Source: Saccoglossus kowalevskii (taxonomy: Eukaryota; Hemichordata; Enteropneusta; Harrimaniidae). From it: a DNA stretch of 39,077 bases. Position 1 is the first letter of the stretch; the number at the start of each line of letters is the position of its first letter. The notes below the pieces were generated by a model. It searched no databases, was not told the DNA's origin, and saw nothing but the letters and a program-made list of their open reading frames with translations. A program made the translations under genes and the position numbers. Shown one piece after another: positions 33,381 to 39,077 of the stretch. Where the stretch lies: positions 256,962 through 296,038 of the forward strand of contig NW_003105114.1 in NCBI RefSeq assembly GCF_000003605.2, written 5' to 3'.

Positions 33381-34770
33381 GTATAACACCTACTCTTCTA
33401 TAATACTCAACAGTGGTGACGACACTATTACCTCGCTCGAATTTCGCAAGGCCGGTAAAGCATAATAACATAATGATTTACCATTTCCAGTGCTTTGGTC
33501 TGAATATCTGTGAGTTGCATGATGTGTGGATAGTGTCACTGTATTGCCTCGACATCTAAGTCAACGCAGCTTCCACAGTGCGCAGCGACATTTACTCTCG
33601 GGTCGGGCATTTTCACCGCCTGGCAACCATCATGGTGACAACAAAGGCTTAATAAATTCTCAGTAAACGGTATTTTGGGAAGGTTGTTGACACCCTCCTG
33701 AACAGTTTAACATTATTACCCCTACATATGCAACATATTTAAATGTGGTTGTTTCCGATCACTTCAAAGTTAAGTTTGTGCCGTTTTCTCGATTTTAGCT
33801 ATTTTCCGGCTTTTCGACCGGTGTTTCACAGCAGAGCCAATAGAAATACATGGTAGAGTGGTGCGGGTCTTGAATTGCAACGTGGAACGTCTTGTGACTT
33901 TTGCTCCGCCTCGAAGATTTTGATAGCTTGGCCAAGCGCGTTGATGAACGAACAAATATGATTGGCTGTTGGTAAACTTATTTTAAACTATGAGGGCAGT
34001 GTCACATAAACATAGTCCTAATGAAATACTTCAAGGTGATTGTGGAGTGCTTCACCGAAACATTCAAGATGGTCTCATGTTGGGTTGTAAAAAGTCGTCA
34101 CGTGACCCATGTGAGTTCGGGTGAGTTGACCGGATATTGTTTAACAAGCTGACAATAGTAGACATGAATCCATCTGACCTTAGTAGTCCAATAAATAATA
34201 GATTTAAGTAAAGATCTCTTATTGGTTTAGTATATTTAAATACGAGGACAATAGTGCTGTGGTTTGTTTATTTTTTTATTTGTTTTTAGGTAGTTGTATG
34301 CTAGATGTGCTATGCATACAACATCAGTTCATGGTAACATCATCATTTATGTGAAATAATTCTAAATATCGCCACCAACGATCAGAGTGTACATATTACA
34401 AATATTGAACGAATCTCTATTTTATAAATGTTTCATCAATGAGACAATAACGTTATTAAAGAAGGTCACTATGGTATTTTAAATATGCTTTTATGCATTT
34501 TTTGCAATATATTTTCATTACTAAACATTGTAAACTAGCGCATCACACTAATAATATCACAATTGATACTGACGATATAGTGTTATAATTACAGTACGGG
34601 CTGTATCAAACTCCAATGCTTTAGGCTATCCGAACTAATAACTATGTCATTCAAATAGCCAGTTAGTGGGGCGGTGGTTTTCAATTTGAATAAACCATCA
34701 ATATGTATTAAATTAAATAATAAAGCAATATTCGCAATATATTCCGTTCACGATGGTTGTCGCGCCACGC
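33381..34770. other. No gene recognised
   Basis: Mixed-composition sequence with short frames on both strands, including a basic 61-codon minus-strand frame at 33770-33955 that shows no family pattern. A second TCACGTGAC box lies near 34098. Confidence 0.35.
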
Positions 34771-34800
34771 ATGCGCGAGATATGGGTCTCATATAAATAG
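34771..34800 (+). promoter_or_regulatory. Candidate core promoter: NRF1-like site plus TATA box
   Basis: CGCATGCGCGAG at about 34768-34779 fits the NRF1 palindrome, and TATAAATAG at 34792-34800 is a near-ideal TATA box. Transcription would start near 34823, in a locally less AT-rich stretch. A GTAAAT possible donor occurs near 34901, and CATGCGCGTCGCGA follows at about 35008. No coding exon downstream could be assigned, so the promoter is unproven. Confidence 0.3.
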
Positions 34801-36160
34801 AGATAGCGACTTTGACTGTTGCGCAGATCAACGAGACGTTACCAAGCTTTAATTAGGTATTGTTTTAGGCGATTGGAAGTTATCGAAGTAGTTACCAGCG
34901 GTAAATAGTGCAAGTCGCTACCAGGTCAACACTCAAACAAGTGATTTCCATTAGAAGAGCGCATTGGATTGTGGGAAACTCAATGTTTATCAACACAAAT
35001 GTCGCACATGCGCGTCGCGACGACTACCGCCTTTAATATTAGTAGTCCTTTAAGTCCGCGTTCACGTGTTTATGAATAAAAAACTGCAACCGAAATACAT
35101 AAACAGTACATCCCAAAACATAGTTAAATTTATGGAGGAATGACACATGGACACCGCGGTATTAAACCAATAGAGGATTATTTGTGTTTTCTAAATTAGT
35201 GAACACATATGTGGAACTATTCATACACCATCTGATGGTTGCGAAGATCACAACTGTCCGTTTATATACTGCCTATTATATGTTTATGTTATTCAAGGAA
35301 AAATACTGTTTTATAGATAGTTTATTGTGGACAGGGTGCAGGTACTCACAAACGCTGGCATACAAATACATAAAATAATACTTTTAAATTTAAACTGATG
35401 GATTGAATCGACGTTTTTATCTATTTATATGCGTTAGCGTACAATGTTAGCAACGGAAATAACAACCGATAAATGTAGAGCGTTTCAAGATAAAACAATG
35501 CACAATATTGCGTGCAACATGTTGACCCAATTCAAACATCCATCCAATGTGAATTTCGAATAATTTATGACCGGGCTTCTAGAGGTGTTAATTTGTGAGG
35601 TGTGATTTTGCGTACCTGTCGTTAAATAACTTAAGTACTTAATTGCATATCGCCCGCTAAATATCGGATTACAGATTCACTGTTACGAAACTAACTAGTT
35701 TTAGTTCCCGATGTTCGAAAATATTCATTATGAAGTATTTGCAACGCACAAATAACGACATCCCGTGAAATATCACACAAACACAAAATAAACAAACAAA
35801 ATTAATTTTTTTTTTGTTTTTTTTTTTTGTTTTTCTCATTTCCATATCAAGATTATATAACAAGCATAATTTTAGGGTGCAACAAAGAAAACTGCAGAAC
35901 GTATGTAAAATGGTTATTTCATGTCCTGTTATCGGTGACATCATAAATACGACACAGCAATATTTCAATAGTCAATGACCTCAATAACTACGACTAATAT
36001 AGATTACTGCTGCGATGTTATGGCTGACCAAAATAGTCATATATATGTAAGCACCTTGTGTTATATTTCGACATGAATACATCCCGCCCAATCACAAACG
36101 CATTCACTCATTGCCAAGCAAAATGTCATATACTAAAATGTTATTAATTGTTACAACGTG
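34801..36160. other. No gene recognised; contains a T-rich tract
   Basis: Short chance frames only. A T-rich tract at about 35807-35836 breaks the region and makes a Lys/Asn-rich minus-strand frame (35669-35968) that is probably artefactual. Nothing else identified. Confidence 0.35.
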
Positions 36161-36183
36161 ATATGAAATTGTACTTAATATTA

Positions 36184-36189
36184 TTTATT
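36184..36189 (-). terminator. Polyadenylation signal of the small secreted-protein gene
   Basis: AATAAA on the minus strand about 95 nt past the stop codon at 36285-36287, a normal distance for a short animal 3' UTR. Confidence 0.55.
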
Positions 36190-36284
36190 GAATGTGGAAT
36201 ACAATATAAATGAGAGGATAATCATAAACATTTAGCGGTGGTTTGAAAACACCGGTTCAAAACGTGGAAAACCAATTAGATTAT

Positions 36285-36593
36285 TTATGTACATTCGCAG
36301 ATGATTGCTGATCGCACCTGGGCATATTTAAATATTACAGGCTGCTGGCAGCGTAGTTGAACTAAGGTACTTGTAGATGAGGCGGCATCGCAAGACTCGC
36401 AACTGTATTCTCCGGGTAATTCATTTCCAACTGCCGCAGATGATTCATATGCCACAACGCATTCGAGAACAATGACACGTTTTGACATGCAATTTGGTCT
36501 AAGAATCAGATCCTCCTTGGCTCTCAAGATACATTGCGAAGACGCATCAACTATGAAGACATTGAATGCCACGATAAATATAAGGCTGAACAT
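36285..36593 (-). CDS. Small secreted cystine-knot-like protein (CTCK/bursicon-like spacing), divergent
   Basis: 102 codons, ATG at 36593. Residues 1-19 form a signal peptide (hydrophobic FSLIFIVAFNVFIV, likely cleavage near A17-S19). The mature part has Cys at 21, 35, 45, 65, 68, 82, 99 and 101. The spacing C-x13-C-x9-C, then SCxxC, a hydrophobic strand into C82, and a terminal CxC resembles C-terminal cystine-knot proteins such as bursicon or glycoprotein-hormone subunits. Two usual Cys are absent: the C-x-G-x-C partner is Tyr49, and the protein stops one residue after CEC. Either the fold is altered or the family differs. The start is chosen over the upstream Met at 36611 because a splice acceptor (TTTCCAG) ends at 36602. 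A role as a secreted ligand is inference. Confidence 0.62.
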   Translation of the reverse strand: MFSLIFIVAFNVFIVDASSQCILRAKEDLILRPNCMSKRVIVLECVVAYESSAAVGNELPGEYSCESCDAASSTSTLVQLRCQQPVIFKYAQVRSAIICECT

Positions 36594-36601
36594 ATCGGAT
36601 C

Positions 36602-36686
36602 CTGGAAACAAAGAGCACGATGCCTTCAGTTAATAATTCGGTAATGGACACGCCAGCCATGTATTATATAACAGTGTAATACTTAC
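36602..36686 (-). other. 5' UTR intron of the small secreted-protein gene
   Basis: On the minus strand the donor GCAG|GTAAGT is at 36687/36686 and the acceptor TTTGTTTCCAG ends at 36602. This gives an 85-nt intron and puts GATCCGAT and then the ATG just inside exon 2. The first exon, upstream of 36687, is noncoding in this model; a TATACAAAG near 36790 could be its TATA element. Confidence 0.55.
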
Positions 36687-36799
36687 CTGCGATTACTTGA
36701 TTACAAATGTTGCAATATTAGGCCCATAAACTGTACACAGTTCACAAATAACTCTTGTGGTTTTCAGAAACAGCTTGCTCTGTCTTTGTATAGGTCCGT

Positions 36800-39077
36800 C
36801 GCGTCGCATGTGTGCTTCTGAATAATTAGAGCAAAGGGATGATCAACGTATGTCCAGATTACCAAATGAAATAGATGTAATACCAGTGGTATAACTAGTA
36901 TTATGTCCAAGTCACCAAAGAAAACGTAGATGCTATATCATTACAGGTAGATTTCATTAGATAACACGAATTCTTTCTTTTGAAAGGCTTGTATAATAAC
37001 TGACATTTAACCAATCAAAGTTTTATCAACTGAATCGAACGAGAAAACCTGCCCCTGTAGCCAGAATGTGTGTCAGATTGCCAAGAACTGATACCCAAGA
37101 CGCTAGTTATGCATTTCGATTTCCTAAGTGATTGTATTCTGTATCAGATAACGTGTATTGTTAGATAACTCTCGTGTACCCATAATGTCTCTCATATCAC
37201 TCACTATCTGTCAAACTATATTTCATAATCATTTGAATATCTCCAAAATAAAACAAAATAAGTAATGTTAGCAAAATTGGGCAGAGTTTAGCCCAAAGTT
37301 TCTTCTCCATGGCCTGGCATGATATTATATAGTTTGGATAGTATTTATGTACAATGATCGAATACGTACAATTCCCTATACCTATATTGTAACTGCCCAA
37401 TACTTGAATAATGCGAAATTCTATTTTGCTTTTGATATATACTAAGGTCACTTATATTTTGCCACTAATATTAACATTTAAAGTCAGTATGGCACTGCCT
37501 ACTGGAACGACCTTAGCAATACTCACTGGGATTGGTTCGACTTTTCGGTAAACCAACACAAACGTTGCTCAATAATCAAATTGCGGAACGTCGTGTGTAC
37601 AAATTGGGAGAACAAATCCACATCCCGTCTTCATATATCAGAAAAGAACTGAGTAAATATTTGAAAACTATAACGTTAAATCGGGCGTACGCGTATGGAA
37701 CACCAGGCAATTAAAGATTTTGAATTGCGGCCTCGGTCGCATGCGGTTTGTATTTGTAACCAAATGTTCATGCACATGACCGTAGAAAAACATTATTCCC
37801 ATTGCAACGGGGACGGATGAATCGTGAAATGATAACACTCATTGCAGAACTGTAAGCTGTTTGTTATCAATTGAGAGCACTAATGATGAGTTTCTTCTAA
37901 GTATTTGATTTATTTGTTACTGATCTGTATGACTCGTATAATCTGAATGAAATATAATTGGTCGTAATGCGGTACACGATATACTGCCGTCTATGTAGAT
38001 ACTGATGATTAATGTTACTTGTTATTTTTTCTTGAAAGGTCATTTATCAAGGTTGTAATCAGGTAATCTTTTTTATGGAAGACAAAACAAGGTAAACGTA
38101 TTTTTAGAAGTCATTATACGCCAAAAGTGAATGATTGTGTGCGCTTTGTGTGTTTTAGGCACTGTACAGATTACCGTATCAGCAAGAATGTCACGGGTAA
38201 ATGATACACATTAATAACAACTGTATGGTTGAAGAAACACTGATCTTTATTTGACGCCATACCGTACACACATTCCGTGGGTTCTAGTTCTACGGGTTCT
38301 AGTACATCTGCTTTGTTTGCCTTTTCATTTTTGTTTTCATTACCAAACGCTTCGGCGTGGTATTAAGTATTTGTTTTCAGAGTTGGGTGATACCAAGGTG
38401 AGAAATGGTTGCACATATGGGGGTAATTCCAGGAATTGCAATAGAGAGGGTTCAGATCAAAATACAATATATAGTGTTTTCATGTTTTGTCTGATATTTC
38501 TGTGGTATTCTGCTGTTGTAACTAATGCAAGATTTGTTCTGAAATTCAGTGTATTGTGTGTACTCAAGGGTTATTCGTTTTTTGCCGAAAAGACCCCTAT
38601 TTTTTACCGGCAGATTCGAACTAGGTTCACTCCCACTGGGAAATATGCATTGTCGCTTGAATGAGAGCTAATTAAACACATTTTCCAGACCGGCGAAAGA
38701 GTATGTAACAGCCAACTGTAACAGCCTATCACGTGATTTTACTCTGAAAGAGGATATTCCATTTTACGCAGGAATAGTTGGGAGTAGAATATGTGAAGGA
38801 TTGTATAAACAGAGATGTGTATACTGAAAAAGTAATATCTATCCTTCTTTTGCATCGCTGAGCATTTCTTTTTTAGTATACTTGTTTAAAAATGCTAAAT
38901 TTGAATGATTTGCGATGTTTTTTTTATTAAAACGCCTCTAATGGTTGAATCCCGGGTTTGAAGGAGAATGTAACAGCACAACACGTGGTTCGTTTGAATA
39001 CAATGGTGAAGGGTTGTCACGATAGGGCACCGTCCGATCTCGATGGAATGTTTCGAATCAGTCATACGTAGTTTAAA
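36800..39077. other. No gene recognised
   Basis: Two plus-strand frames, 37532-37714 (60 codons) and 38251-38664 (137 codons, mixed hydrophobic), have no recognisable motif or splice support. No RNA gene or repeat family was identified. The rest is AT-rich. Confidence 0.35.

Noticed and set aside
33205-33412. Possible LTR end followed by a TGGTGACGAC primer-site-like sequence
   Set aside because: No matching second LTR, polypurine tract or pol sequence nearby; the tRNA match could not be named.
38251-38664. 137-codon plus-strand frame
   Set aside because: No family motif, no splice sites in phase and composition typical of AT-rich noncoding DNA.
1-39077. CRISPR arrays, bacterial operons or rRNA
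   Set aside because: None present; the window has introns, LTR elements and polyadenylation signals of a eukaryote.

Overview
The window is eukaryotic, almost certainly from an invertebrate animal. It is AT-rich, has multi-exon genes with GT-AG introns and AATAAA signals, and carries metazoan-type LTR, LINE, MITE and SINE-like repeats. One small secreted protein with an animal cystine-knot-like spacing is also present. The species cannot be fixed from sequence alone; a marine invertebrate such as a mollusc or lancelet is a guess.

The first 22.6 kb is one nested structure. The outer layer is a Ty3/Gypsy LTR retrotransposon on the minus strand (17-22568). Its LTRs lie at 17-1909 and 20861-22568, with a tRNA-Lys-like primer binding site, a polypurine tract and a 4-bp CGAA target duplication. 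In element order it has gag, protease, reverse transcriptase, RNase H and integrase, all broken by stops and frameshifts. An extra open 242-codon ORF follows integrase. It carries a zinc knuckle and a second retropepsin-like domain, and a 21-bp minisatellite separates it from the polypurine tract.

Inside pol, between RNase H and integrase, sits an 11,800-bp DNA transposon (5833-17632). It has terminal inverted repeats of about 192 and 204 bp and a perfect 9-bp target duplication, CATTCCGCT. It carries two tail-to-tail spliced genes. One, on the plus strand, is a transposase of about 1,040 residues resembling the family Pfam calls DUF6589 (Academ-like). The other, on the minus strand, is a RecQ/DEVH-box helicase of about 484 residues. 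The transposase copy has one stop and at least three frameshifts. The helicase has a single extra A in a homopolymer. Introns and 3' regions of this transposon hold further insertions: a 503-bp TIR element, a 175-bp TIR element, and a 32-bp palindrome between 7-bp direct repeats.

To the right (22573-39077) is flanking genomic DNA. It begins with a 5'-truncated LINE ending in a TAA microsatellite. The rest is largely gene-poor, with a possible tRNA-derived SINE, another copy of the repeat found in the transposon, a TATA/NRF1-like promoter candidate, and one credible host gene on the minus strand at 36285-36687. That gene has a noncoding first exon, an 85-nt intron, a 102-codon secreted Cys-rich protein and a polyadenylation signal.
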